DNA from: an uncultured Clostridia bacterium
GTDB lineage: Bacteria; Bacillota; Clostridia; Christensenellales; Borkfalkiaceae
Direction of reading: 5' to 3'
Length of the DNA: 64,000 nucleotides
NCBI GenBank assembly: GCA_930989535.1
Contig: CAKNLK010000015.1
Location: 1-64,000 of the forward strand
Shown here in pieces: positions 33,775-41,895 of this stretch. A program made the translations under genes and the position numbers. The notes beneath the pieces are model-generated. The model made no database searches, had not been told where the DNA came from, and worked only from the letters and a program-made list of their open reading frames with translations. Within the stretch, counting starts at the first letter, position 1. Each line of letters starts with the position of its first letter.

Positions 33775-34182
33775 TTACAGATATTTCGCGACGAAGTCGG
33801 GCAGCTCCTCTTTCGCGCAGCTGCACGTGACGTAAATCGTCAATCCGGTCTGCTCGGAAAGTTTATCGAGCATATAGTAGAAGGCCGCCATGTCCTTGAT
33901 TTCCTTGCCGGCGATACGCGCCGCACCGTCGATGAACAGGTACTCGTTGTCGTTGTTCGCCGCCACGACGCCCTTTACAAAGCCGATGAGCGCCTCTTCG
34001 CCAGCGACCATAAAGTCGTTCGTATCGATTACACGGATATCCCTGTGCAGGTCGTACATATAGCGCTTTGTGTTCGTAATGAAAATCAGGTGCCCTTTGG
34101 CGCCCGCCACCTTGCTGTTCGCCTCGTCGATGATGATTTTTGTTTTGCCGGTGCCTTTCGGGCCGTAAATTACTTTAATCAT
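33775..34182 (-). CDS. Small P-loop ATP-binding protein
   Basis: The 135-residue protein starts MIKVIYGPKGTGKTKIIIDEAN, with a Walker A motif at residues 7-14 and a Walker B-like EYLFIDGAARI near residue 79-89. It lacks a further domain. Similar short proteins are found throughout Clostridia, sometimes labelled PilT-like, but no function is established. The ATG at 34182 has AGGAACCTCC-complement (GGAGG) upstream, and a good promoter lies at 34,216-34,244. Confidence 0.75.
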   Translation of the reverse strand: MIKVIYGPKGTGKTKIIIDEANSKVAGAKGHLIFITNTKRYMYDLHRDIRVIDTNDFMVAGEEALIGFVKGVVAANNDNEYLFIDGAARIAGKEIKDMAAFYYMLDKLSEQTGLTIYVTCSCAKEELPDFVAKYL

Positions 34183-34215
34183 AGGAACCTCCGCAATATC
34201 TTTTTTTGTATATCT

Positions 34216-34244
34216 ATTGTAAACTATTTTTATTTTCTTTTCAA
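34216..34244 (-). promoter_or_regulatory. Promoter of the P-loop gene
   Basis: TTGAAA (34244-34239) and TACAAT (34221-34216) on the minus strand, 17-base spacer. Confidence 0.75.
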
Positions 34245-34369
34245 TAGCTTTTTGAAAAAATTCTGAAAAATTTTGCGACAGCCGCGCGAAAAGAGACGCC
34301 GCCCGACTCATTTGCCGCCTTGTCCACGAAAATCTCACCGCGTCGCGATTTGCCGTGATTCTATGGTTT

Positions 34370-34590
34370 TATATTTTTATAATAATCTCTCGAAAAAGGC
34401 AAAACCACGCTTTTGCCTTTTTCACTCAATTTGGCAATCCCTTGCCTTACGGAAAGGGTGAAATCGATGCGCATATTTGTGGTGTGCCATTCAAAAGCGC
34501 ATCGATGAGGGGAAAACCGCTCGGGTTTCCCCTCAAAATCGCAAGATTTTGTTTTGTCAGTTCAAAACAAAATCTGCGAGCGAGTTTTTT
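34370..34590 (+). repeat. Structured intergenic repeat, copy 2
   Basis: AATAATCTCTCG and a GGCAAAAC..GTTTTGCC-like hairpin lead to GGAAAGGGTGAA. Arms ATCGATGCGC (34463-34472) and GCGCATCGAT (34497-34506) flank loop GTGTGCCATTCAAAA. GAGGGGAAAACC and a GGGGAAAACC..GGTTTCCCC hairpin follow, then AGATTTTGTTTTG/CAAAACAAAATCT ends at the synthase stop codon. It occupies most of the 34,245-34,589 gap. Confidence 0.8.
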
Positions 34591-35996
34591 TACTTGCCCT
34601 TCTTCACTCTCCCGAACGCCTCGAACTCGAGATGCCTGTCCTTGTCGATCTGGCGAATCATGTTGTCCAGCTCGTCGTCGCCCCAGATGCTGTTGCGCCC
34701 CGCGGCGTACTCCGCGTCGATAATCTCCTTCATTTTCAGCACCAGCGCGTCCTTTTTGTCGATTTTGTGCTCATCGGTCAGATAATAATAGTCGTTAATC
34801 CAGTACGCGATGCCCGCAAGTCCGCTCGCATTGTTGATGGATACGCGCGCGGGGCGGTTCAAAATCTTTTCGGTGTCGAAAATATTGTAGATTTCGGGGT
34901 CTTTGAGCATGCCGTCCGCATGGATGCCCGCGCGCGTCGCGTTGAATGCGCGCCCGACAAAGGGCGTCTGCGGCGGGATGATGTAGCCGAGCTCCGTTTC
35001 GAAATAGCTCGCGATGTCGGTGATGGCGGAAAGGTCCATGCCGTCGGCCGTGCCGCGCAGGGACGCATACTCGATGGCCATCGCCTCGAGCGGGCAGTTG
35101 CCCGTGCGCTCGCCGATGCCGAGCAGCGAGCAGTTGACCGAGCTCGCGCCGTACAGCCACGCCGTGGTGGCGTTGGTGACGACCTTATAGAAATCGTTGT
35201 GCCCGTGCCATTCGAGCAGTTCGCTGGGCACTTCCGCATGGTGGTGCAGGCCGTACACCAGCCCCTGCACGCTGCGCGGCACGCTCGTGCCGGGGTAGTT
35301 GACGCCGAAGCCCATCGTGTCGCACATGCGGATTTTGATGGGGATGCCGCTCTCGCGCGAGAGCTTCATCAATTCGTTTGCGAACGGCACGACGAAGCCG
35401 TAGAAATCGGCGCGCGTCAAATCCTCAAAGTGGCAGCGCGGCTTGATGCCGTGCGCGAGCGCGCTCTTGACGATGCCGAGGTACTTGTCCATCGCCTGCG
35501 CGCGGGTGAGGTTCATCTTTTTGAAGATATGATAGTCGGAGCAGCTCACCAAAATGCCCGTTTCGGCGACGCCCGCCTGCTTGACGAGCTCGAAGTCCTT
35601 TTCGTTCGCGCGAATCCAGGTCGTGATTTCGGGAAATTGCAGCCCTAAATCCTGGCAGGCTTTGAGCGCGGCGCGGTCTTTTTCGCTGTAGAGGAAAAAT
35701 TCGCTCTGCCGCACGATGCCCTTCGGCCCGCCGAGGCGGGACATGAGCTTGAACAAATCGACGATTTGCTGCACCGTAAAGGGCGAGGTGGATTGCTGCC
35801 CGTCGCGGAAAGTAGTATCGGTAATCCAGATTTCCGCGGGCATATCCATGGGAACGTGGCGGTAGTTGAACACCACTTTCGGAATCTCCTCGTAGGGATA
35901 AATGTCGCGGAACAGCTCGGGCTCGGGCACGTCCTGCAGCTGATAGTGATATTTATCCTCTTCGAGCAGGTTTTTGCTTTTGTCGAAGTAAATCAC
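34590..35996 (-). CDS. HMGL-like acyltransferase: 2-isopropylmalate synthase or Re-citrate synthase
   Basis: The 468-residue protein belongs to the DRE-TIM family: TDTTFRDGQQSTSPF supplies the R-D-G metal motif and EWHGHNDFYKVVTNAT the His ligands; GERTGNCPLEA follows. The N-terminal extension (FDKSKNLLEEDKYHYQLQDVPEPELFR) and FNATRAGIHADGMLKDPEIYN are typical of a clostridial branch usually labelled 2-isopropylmalate synthase. To my knowledge that branch includes the Re-citrate synthase of Clostridium kluyveri; the leucine regulatory domain of LeuA is absent. It is followed upstream by an aminotransferase, 3 bases away, so a role in glutamate/aspartate metabolism is plausible. Confidence 0.8.
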   Translation of the reverse strand: MIYFDKSKNLLEEDKYHYQLQDVPEPELFRDIYPYEEIPKVVFNYRHVPMDMPAEIWITDTTFRDGQQSTSPFTVQQIVDLFKLMSRLGGPKGIVRQSEFFLYSEKDRAALKACQDLGLQFPEITTWIRANEKDFELVKQAGVAETGILVSCSDYHIFKKMNLTRAQAMDKYLGIVKSALAHGIKPRCHFEDLTRADFYGFVVPFANELMKLSRESGIPIKIRMCDTMGFGVNYPGTSVPRSVQGLVYGLHHHAEVPSELLEWHGHNDFYKVVTNATTAWLYGASSVNCSLLGIGERTGNCPLEAMAIEYASLRGTADGMDLSAITDIASYFETELGYIIPPQTPFVGRAFNATRAGIHADGMLKDPEIYNIFDTEKILNRPARVSINNASGLAGIAYWINDYYYLTDEHKIDKKDALVLKMKEIIDAEYAAGRNSIWGDDELDNMIRQIDKDRHLEFEAFGRVKKGK

Positions 35997-35999
35997 GGT

Positions 36000-37190
36000 T
36001 TAGAAGACCTCCTTGACGAACTCTTCGATGCGGTCGAGGCCGGTCGCGATGTCCTCCTTGGAAATGGCATAGGAGAGGCGCACGCACTCGTCGTCGCCGA
36101 AGGCAATGCCGGGCACGACCGCCACACCCTTTTCGAGGAGCATGTCCGCCACGTCCATCGAACCGCTGATCTTGCGGCCGTTGAAGCGCTTGCCGTACAG
36201 CTTGTCGACGATGAGCATGATGTAGAAAGCGCCGTCCGGCTCGATACAGTCTAAGCCGTCGATTTTGCGAATGCGCTCAATCATGAATTTGCGGCGGTCG
36301 TTGAAGATAGCGCGCATCTTGTCGAGCTCCTCTTCGCTGCCGTTGAGCGCGGCGAGAGTCGCGTACTGCGAGATGCTCGTCGGGTTGCTCGTGGCGTGGC
36401 TCTGGAAGGAGTCGATGGCCTTGGCAACGTCCTTCGGGGCGGCGAGCCAGCCGATACGCCAGCCCGTCATCGCATACGTCTTGGAAACGCCGTTGATGAT
36501 GACCGTGTGCTCCTTCATCTTTTCGCTGACCTGCGCGATGGAGAAGTGTTTCACGCCGTCGTAGATGAGTTTGGAATAGATTTCGTCGGAGAGCACCCAG
36601 ATGCCCGCGTCCTCGCAGACCTTGCCGATGGCGCGGATTTCCGCCTCGGTATACACCGAGCCCGTAGGGTTGGACGGAGAATTGAAGATGAGCATCTTCG
36701 TCTTGGGCGTAATCGCCTTTTGGAGGTCTTCGGGCGTAATTTTAAAGTGGTTTTCCTTGTGCCCCTCGACGAACACGCTCACGCCGCCGCAGACCTTGAC
36801 GACCTCGGGATAGGTGAGCCAATACGGCGCGGGGATAATCACTTCGTCCCCCTCCTCGACGAGCGCGAACATCGCGTTGAAGATGGAGTGTTTCGCGCCC
36901 GAGGACACGATAATCTGCGACATATCGTAGTCGAGCCCCTGCTCCTCCTTGAATTTTTCGGCAATCTTCTTGCGCAGGGCGGGAAGACCGGAAGACGGGG
37001 TATATTTGGTGCAGCCGTCGTCGAGCGCCTTTTTCGCCGCGTCGATGATGTGCTGCGGGGTATTGAAGTCGGGCTCGCCCGCGCCGAAGCCGATGACGGA
37101 CTTCCCTTCCGCCTTCATCGCCTTAGCCTTGGCGGTGATCGCAAGGGTCAGAGAGGGAGAAATGGAAGAAATTCTCTTTGTGGTGTTCAT
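36000..37190 (-). CDS. Aspartate aminotransferase (class I/II, AspB-type)
   Basis: The 396-residue PLP enzyme shows the fold-type I features: FGAGEPDFNTPQHI at the N-terminus, substrate-binding NSPSNPTGSVY, DEIYSKLIYDG and the PLP lysine in NGVSKTYAMTGWRIG, and the C-terminal Arg in CVRLSYA. It transfers amino groups between aspartate or related acids and 2-oxoglutarate. The gene precedes the acyltransferase gene with a 3-base gap, so both form one operon. The start codon follows directly after AT-rich DNA and a structured repeat. Confidence 0.92.
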   Translation of the reverse strand: MNTTKRISSISPSLTLAITAKAKAMKAEGKSVIGFGAGEPDFNTPQHIIDAAKKALDDGCTKYTPSSGLPALRKKIAEKFKEEQGLDYDMSQIIVSSGAKHSIFNAMFALVEEGDEVIIPAPYWLTYPEVVKVCGGVSVFVEGHKENHFKITPEDLQKAITPKTKMLIFNSPSNPTGSVYTEAEIRAIGKVCEDAGIWVLSDEIYSKLIYDGVKHFSIAQVSEKMKEHTVIINGVSKTYAMTGWRIGWLAAPKDVAKAIDSFQSHATSNPTSISQYATLAALNGSEEELDKMRAIFNDRRKFMIERIRKIDGLDCIEPDGAFYIMLIVDKLYGKRFNGRKISGSMDVADMLLEKGVAVVPGIAFGDDECVRLSYAISKEDIATGLDRIEEFVKEVF

Positions 37191-37204
37191 ATCTATGTAC
37201 CTCG

Positions 37205-37400
37205 TAAGATTTTTACCGAAATGTATTCACAAAAATTTGCGAAAAGAGTTCGCAAATTTTTCGTGACTATCATGAAAAACCCAACGTTCGCCGACCTTTG
37301 TCGGCTCTGCGTTCGGTTTTTCCTCTGCGCCGCTTTTAAGTGCTCACATATTATTGATGCGGCGCATTCACCTTTTCCGCCCGCGCGAAAGCGTAGCCTG
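37205..37400 (-). repeat. Structured intergenic repeat, copy 3 (minus orientation)
   Basis: Read on the minus strand: AAAAGGTGAA, arms TGCGCCGC/GCGGCGCA (37366-37359 with 37333-37326, perfect), loop with GTGAGCACTTAAAA, GAGGAAAAACCG, a GCCGAC/GTCGGC hairpin, GAACGTTGGGTTTTT. The last part is an AAATTTGCGAA/TTCGCAAATTT hairpin (37,228-37,261) abutting the aminotransferase start region. Confidence 0.8.
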
Positions 37401-37469
37401 CTGCCCTGCCGAGGGTTCCCGTTTACGGGAAACGGCAGATGCGCTTATCGCGCAAATTGGGGGCTTTTT

Positions 37470-37740
37470 GCCAAAAGCGTGGTTTTGGCAAACGCATTCA
37501 ACTTTTATAATACTCGCGCAAGGAAAACCTCGTTTTTCCGCAGCGCACCCCTGTTTGCAAACACCTTTGCTTTTGCAGGAAAGGTGAAGCCACGGCATTT
37601 TATATTATGTGTGCCCTTAAAAATGCCGTAGCGAGGAAAACTCCGACGGTCAGCGGCATAGCCGCATGCCGTGGGGTTGTCCTTAAACTCACGAAAATTT
37701 GTTTTGACAGCTCAAAACAAATTTTGTGAACCCAACTGCG
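37470..37740 (+). repeat. Structured intergenic repeat, copy 4
   Basis: TATAATACTCGCGC and a GGAAAACC..GTTTTTCC hairpin, GCGCACCCC, TTGCAAACAC, AGGAAAGGTGAA. Arms 37589-37600 and 37621-37632 follow (GCCACGGCATTT with AAATGCCGTAGC, one mismatch) around loop GTGTGCCCTTAAA, then GAGGAAAACTCCGACGGTC, a GCGGC/GCCGC hairpin, and AAAATTTGTTTT/AAAACAAATTTT overlapping the prfA stop. With copy 3 it fills 37,191-37,711. Confidence 0.8.
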
Positions 37741-38785
37741 CTTCCCTGTCCGCAATGGCGAGGCTCTCGAGCATGCCGCCGATGTCCCCCATCATGAAGG
37801 AATCGAGCGAGTACAGCGTGAGCCCGATGCGGTGGTCGGTGACGCGGTTCTGCGGGAAATTATAGGTGCGGATGCGCTCGCTCCGATCGCCCGTGCCGAT
37901 TTGGCTCTTGCGGTTCTCCGCATAGTCGCTCTGGTATTTGCTGTTATAATAGTCATAGAGGCGGCTCTTCAAAACTTTCATCGCCTTTTCGCGGTTCTTG
38001 ATTTGCGAGCGCTCGTCCTGGCAGGTGACGACGATGCCCGTGGGCAGGTGGGTGATGCGGATACAGCTCTCCGTCTTGTTGATGTGCTGGCCGCCCGCGC
38101 CGCCTGAACGGTAGGTATCGATTTTCAAGTCCTTTTCGTTGATTTCCACGTCCACGTCCTCCGGCTCTGGGAGCACGGCGACGGTGACGGTGGAAGTATG
38201 GATGCGCCCCTGCGACTCCGTTTCGGGCACGCGCTGCACGCGGTGCACGCCGCTCTCGTATTTCAGCTTGCTGTACACCCCCTTGCCCGATACGGTGAAC
38301 ACGACCTCCTTCATACCGCCGAGCTCCGTTTCGTTACAGTCGATGATCTCCGTCTTCCAGCGCATGGATTCGGCGTAGCGGCAGTACATGGAATACAGCT
38401 CCGCCGCGAACAGGTTGGCCTCGTCGCCGCCCGCGCCGCCGCGGATTTCCATGACGACGTTGCGCTCGTCGTTCTTGTCCTTGGGCAGAAGAAGGATGCG
38501 CAGCTCGCCGTGGATTTCCTCGAGCTTCTGCTTGCAGGCGTAGCCCTCCTCGGTGAGCATGTCCTTGAGCTCGCGGTCGGTTTCCGTTTCAGCGGCGGCG
38601 AAAGCGTCGTTCATCTCCTTTTCCGTCTTTTTGTATTCGAGATACTTTTCGGCGGTTTCGGCGATGTCGGCGTGCTCTTTGGCGCACTGCGTCCACTTTT
38701 CCGGCTGGGAAATGACGGCAGGGTCAGCCATCTCCGCGGACAGTTTATTGTATTTTTCTAAGATGTCTTCTAATTTTTTAATCAT
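37712..38785 (-). CDS. prfA: Peptide chain release factor 1
   Basis: The 357-residue protein terminates translation at UAA/UAG. The catalytic GGQ is in [16 protein letters not shown], the codon-recognition PxT tripeptide appears as RVPETESQG (PET in place of the usual PAT), and [15 protein letters not shown] is the conserved domain 2 block. Length is normal. The ATG at 38785 gives the usual MIKKLE start; a TTG six codons upstream is less likely. Its modifying enzyme PrmC is encoded just upstream on the same strand, separated by a repeat-filled gap. Confidence 0.95.
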   Translation of the reverse strand: MIKKLEDILEKYNKLSAEMADPAVISQPEKWTQCAKEHADIAETAEKYLEYKKTEKEMNDAFAAAETETDRELKDMLTEEGYACKQKLEEIHGELRILLLPKDKNDERNVVMEIRGGAGGDEANLFAAELYSMYCRYAESMRWKTEIIDCNETELGGMKEVVFTVSGKGVYSKLKYESGVHRVQRVPETESQGRIHTSTVTVAVLPEPEDVDVEINEKDLKIDTYRSGGAGGQHINKTESCIRITHLPTGIVVTCQDERSQIKNREKAMKVLKSRLYDYYNSKYQSDYAENRKSQIGTGDRSERIRTYNFPQNRVTDHRIGLTLYSLDSFMMGDIGGMLESLAIADREAQLGSQNLF

Positions 38786-38799
38786 AATAGCAGCTTCGC

Positions 38800-38970
38800 G
38801 CAAAATCTCTCAAAAGAGATGAGAGCTTTTGCTTGATTTTAGAGAAAACCCAACATTCGCCGCACTTCTGCGGCTCTGTGTTCGGTTTTCTCTCTGCGGC
38901 GATATGTTACGGCTCTCTCAATTTTTAATCGCCGCATTCACTCTTTCCGCGTATGCCCTTCGGCATATTG
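38800..38970 (-). repeat. Structured intergenic repeat, copy 5 (minus orientation)
   Basis: Minus strand: GGAAAGAGTGAA, arms TGCGGCGAT/ATCGCCGCA (38936-38928 with 38903-38895, perfect), GAGAGAAAACCGAACACAGAGCC, a GCCGCA/TGCGGC hairpin and GAATGTTGGGTTTTCTC. The ending hairpin AATCTCTC/GAGATGAGAG lies at 38,799-38,825. The loop sequence differs from the other copies. Confidence 0.75.
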
Positions 38971-38989
38971 AGGGCAAAAGCAAAAAGCG

Positions 38990-39200
38990 TGGTTTTCGCT
39001 TTTGCGAAAGATCATTTTAATAATATTTGCGCGTTCCAAAATCGCTATTTTGGATTAGCGCACCCAATTTGTCGCATACTTGCGACCTCCGCGGGTGAAT
39101 GTGCGCGAGTTAATAATATGCGTGCCCTTAAAAAGCGCGCACAAAGGGCAGAGCCCTCCATTCGCAGAAATTCGCAGCCGACAGCTCGGCGAGAATTTCG
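38990..39200 (+). repeat. Structured intergenic repeat, copy 6
   Basis: TTAATAATATTTGCGCG, a TCCAAAATCG/CGCTATTTTGGA hairpin and GCGCACCC are followed by GGTGAA. Arms TGTGCGCG (39100-39107) and CGCGCACA (39136-39143) flank ATAATATGCGTGCCCTTAAA. After it the sequence degenerates to GGGCAGAGCCC and a CGGC/GCCG hairpin ending near 39,200. Confidence 0.75.
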
Positions 39201-39437
39201 CGAGCCGAATATTTACTCGCGCAAGCAAAACCGCGCTTTTGCGTTAGCGCACCCCATTTGCAAACACTTTTGCTTTTGCAGGAAAGGTGAATGCGACGCG
39301 CATACTATGGCGTGCCCTTAAAAAGCGCGCCGCAAAGGAAAACTCCGACGGTCAGCGGCTTTGCCGCGTGCCGTGGGGTTGTCCTCAAAATCTCGATTTT
39401 TTGTTTCGTCAGCTCGAAACAAAAAGTGAGAACCTGT
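39201..39437 (+). repeat. Structured intergenic repeat, copy 7
   Basis: ATTTACTCGCGC, AGCAAAACCGCGCTTTTGCG, GCGCACCCC, TTGCAAACAC, AGGAAAGGTGAA are all present. Arms 39292-39301 and 39325-39334 (one mismatch) flank GGCGTGCCCTTAAAA; AGGAAAACTCCGACGGTC, a GCGGC/GCCGC hairpin and TTTTTGTTTCG/CGAAACAAAAA follow, ending at the PrmC stop. Copies 5-7 fill 38,786-39,437; no gene is seen there. Confidence 0.8.
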
Positions 39438-41273
39438 TCACAGCACCGCCCGCACGAACCGCTCGACGTCGTTGTAGTCGCGCGAAACCATCGTGTAGTC
39501 GAATTTTTTGAACAGTTTTACGATTTCCTGCGCCTGCCCGATGCCGCACTCCACCAGGAGAGTGCCGCCGCGCACGAGGTGCTTGGGCGCTTCCACAGCC
39601 AGACGGCGGTAGAAATCCAGCCCGTCCTCTCCGCCGTCCAGAGCGGAAAGCGGCTCAAAATCGCGCACTTCCCTCTGCAGCGCGGGGATATCCCCCCGCT
39701 TGATATAGGGCGGATTGCATACGACGATATTAAATTTCCCTTTTACATTCGCAAACATATCGCTCTCGATGAACTTGACGTCCGCACCGTTGCGGCGGGC
39801 GTTGTCCTGCGCGACTTCCAAAGCCGCCGCGCTGACGTCTGCCGCCGTTACAGAAACGTACTTGCCCTGCAGTTCCTTCGCCACGGCGACGGCGACGCAG
39901 CCGCTGCCCGTGCACAAATCGAGAATTTTATCCCCTTCCGCAGCCGTCTTGATGGCAAGCTCCGCCAACAGCTCCGTTTCGGGGCGGGGTATGAGCACCC
40001 GCTCGTCCACCCTGATGGTATAGCCGTAGAACTCGGTGTCGCCGAGGATGTACCAAAGCGGACGGCCCTTGAGCCGCTCCCCCGCGACGGCGTCCATCTC
40101 GCGCACCTGGCTGGGAACGAGCATTTTTTCCGTTTTATCCAGCTCGCCGCGCGGCACGCCCGCCTTGACGGATACCAGCCATTCGGCGTCGCTCTCGTCG
40201 ATGCCCTCGGAAGAAAACAGCGCCTTCAGCTCCTCGGTGTACTTTTTCACCGATTTGGAGACGATGAAATCCGTCTCCGGCACGCTCGCGTCGGCGTCCA
40301 TTTCCGCGACCTTTTTGAAGGCGGCAATGGCGACTTCGAGCATATCCTCGGTCGGCTCACGGGTGGTGAGGCGCTGCAGCGCGAAGCCGGGCGCCTTGAT
40401 GGGCAGAAGAATCTTGCTCTGCGATTTGGCGAGGAGCTTCAAAACCTCGTAGGAGATGCCCGCAACGAATGGCAGAAACAAGATTTTGACGGCGAACTGA
40501 ATGAGATAATTGACGACCTCTCCGTACACGAAAAAGTCGAGGTATTCGTCGCACACCCAGTTGACGACGGAGAACACGACGATGCTGACCGCCATCACCA
40601 AAAACAGAAAGGTTGTGCCGCAGCGGTCGTGGATGCGCGAGCAGGTCTTCGCGTTTTCGGGGGTGAGCTCCAATCCCTTTTCAAAGCAGGTAATCGTCTT
40701 GTGCTCGGCGCCGTGGTACATGAATACGCGGCGGATATCCTTCATCGCGGTAATCACGACGATATACACTATAAATATAGCGAGGCGCAGGCCGCCCTGC
40801 GTGAGGTTGTAGCCGATGGTATAGCGCAGGCCGCTCTCCTCCGAAAAGATGAGGTTGGAAAGCCACATGGGCAGGGCGATGAACAGCCCCACCGCCAGAA
40901 CAATGCCCAAAAGCGTCGCGATAAAGGACACGGCAGACATGACGTTCAGATGCAGTTTCTGCTCGCACCAACGCTCGAACTTCGACTGCTCCGCCTCGTC
41001 GCCGTACACTTCGGCGCTGCGCATGAGGATTTTCGAGCCCGACACAAGCGAGGAGACGAAGTTGACGACGCCGCGCACGATGGGGATTTTCGCCACGCGC
41101 TTCATGCCCTTGGAAGTATTGAGGCGGCGGCTCTCCACCTGGATGCGCCCCTCGGGGTCGCGCACGGCGGTGGCATACGCCGTTTTGCCGCGCATCATCA
41201 CCCCTTCGAGTACCGCCTGGCCGCCGATATAAGTACGATTTTCCTTTTTATTATGTTCTTTTTTGCTGCTCAT
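39438..41273 (-). CDS. DUF1385 membrane protein fused to release factor glutamine methyltransferase PrmC
   Basis: The 611-residue product joins two normally separate proteins. Residues about 12-310 are DUF1385: YIGGQAVLEGVMMRGK, AMKDIRRVFMYHGAEHKTI and FLPFVAGISYEVLKL, with several membrane helices. Residues about 325-611 are PrmC/HemK: FYGYTIRVDERVLIPRPETE, the SAM-binding ILDLCTGSGCVAVAVA and the catalytic CNPPYIKRGD, which methylates the GGQ glutamine of release factors. The usual clostridial order rpmE - DUF1385 - prmC - prfA is kept, so the fusion arose by loss of the intervening stop. The frame is continuous with no sign of a frameshift. The methyltransferase would be membrane-tethered. 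Confidence 0.88.
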   Translation of the reverse strand: MSSKKEHNKKENRTYIGGQAVLEGVMMRGKTAYATAVRDPEGRIQVESRRLNTSKGMKRVAKIPIVRGVVNFVSSLVSGSKILMRSAEVYGDEAEQSKFERWCEQKLHLNVMSAVSFIATLLGIVLAVGLFIALPMWLSNLIFSEESGLRYTIGYNLTQGGLRLAIFIVYIVVITAMKDIRRVFMYHGAEHKTITCFEKGLELTPENAKTCSRIHDRCGTTFLFLVMAVSIVVFSVVNWVCDEYLDFFVYGEVVNYLIQFAVKILFLPFVAGISYEVLKLLAKSQSKILLPIKAPGFALQRLTTREPTEDMLEVAIAAFKKVAEMDADASVPETDFIVSKSVKKYTEELKALFSSEGIDESDAEWLVSVKAGVPRGELDKTEKMLVPSQVREMDAVAGERLKGRPLWYILGDTEFYGYTIRVDERVLIPRPETELLAELAIKTAAEGDKILDLCTGSGCVAVAVAKELQGKYVSVTAADVSAAALEVAQDNARRNGADVKFIESDMFANVKGKFNIVVCNPPYIKRGDIPALQREVRDFEPLSALDGGEDGLDFYRRLAVEAPKHLVRGGTLLVECGIGQAQEIVKLFKKFDYTMVSRDYNDVERFVRAVL

Positions 41274-41381
41274 AGGAATACACGCCGTAAAAATTTCGAT
41301 TTAATTGCCGCCCGGAGAGGGCGATTCGGGTGCAAAAAAAGAAAATCAGCCCCAAGAATACACTCGGAGCTGAAACACATG

Positions 41382-41585
41382 CTAAATTCCGTATCTTTTT
41401 TTGAACTTATCGACTCGGCCGCCTGTATCTACGAGTTTCTGCCTACCGGTGAAAAAGGGATGGCATTTGCTGCAAATATCCACTTTGATGGTATCGCCTT
41501 TTTTGGTCGTGCCGGTCTTAAAGGTGGCCCCGCATGCACACGTTACCGTCACCTCGTGATAGTCGGGATGTATTTCGGGTTTCAT
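41382..41585 (-). CDS. rpmE: 50S ribosomal protein L31 (zinc type)
   Basis: The 67-residue protein starts [22 protein letters not shown] and has the four-Cys zinc set CxC...[13 protein letters not shown]. It is an ordinary L31 (C+ form) of the large subunit. The start at 41585 has GAGAGGTGATACG upstream. A strong promoter lies at 41,632-41,660, and the DUF1385-PrmC gene follows on the same strand, probably after a small CACTCGG/CCGAGTG hairpin near 41,350. Confidence 0.95.
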   Translation of the reverse strand: MKPEIHPDYHEVTVTCACGATFKTGTTKKGDTIKVDICSKCHPFFTGRQKLVDTGGRVDKFKKRYGI

Positions 41586-41631
41586 CGTATCACCTCTCTT
41601 ACGCTTACTTTCTTTATCAAGATGCTGAATC

Positions 41632-41660
41632 ATTATATACTATTTCGGCCGGCAAGTCAA
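41632..41660 (-). promoter_or_regulatory. Promoter of rpmE
   Basis: TTGACT (41660-41655) and TATAAT (41637-41632) on the minus strand, 17-base spacer. Confidence 0.8.
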
Positions 41661-41895
41661 ACAGATTTCGGCGGCTTTTTGAAATTGTGCGGCAAAAATT
41701 TTTGAATTTTTACGGCGGCGAGCAGGCGCAGCGGCGGCGCCTGCCGGACATTTTCGGCCTTTTGACGGGCACGGACGCTCTTTTTTGTGCGAATTTTGCT
41801 TGCAAATTCCACCGCATTGCATTATAATGAACGATACTAAGATGTTCCGCGCCGCAAAAATCTGCGGCACGAGGATGATTTTTCAAAGGAGTTTT

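Noticed and set aside
39291-41705. An 804-codon plus-strand frame
   Set aside because: Antisense to the DUF1385-PrmC fusion and rpmE, rich in Arg/His as typical shadows.
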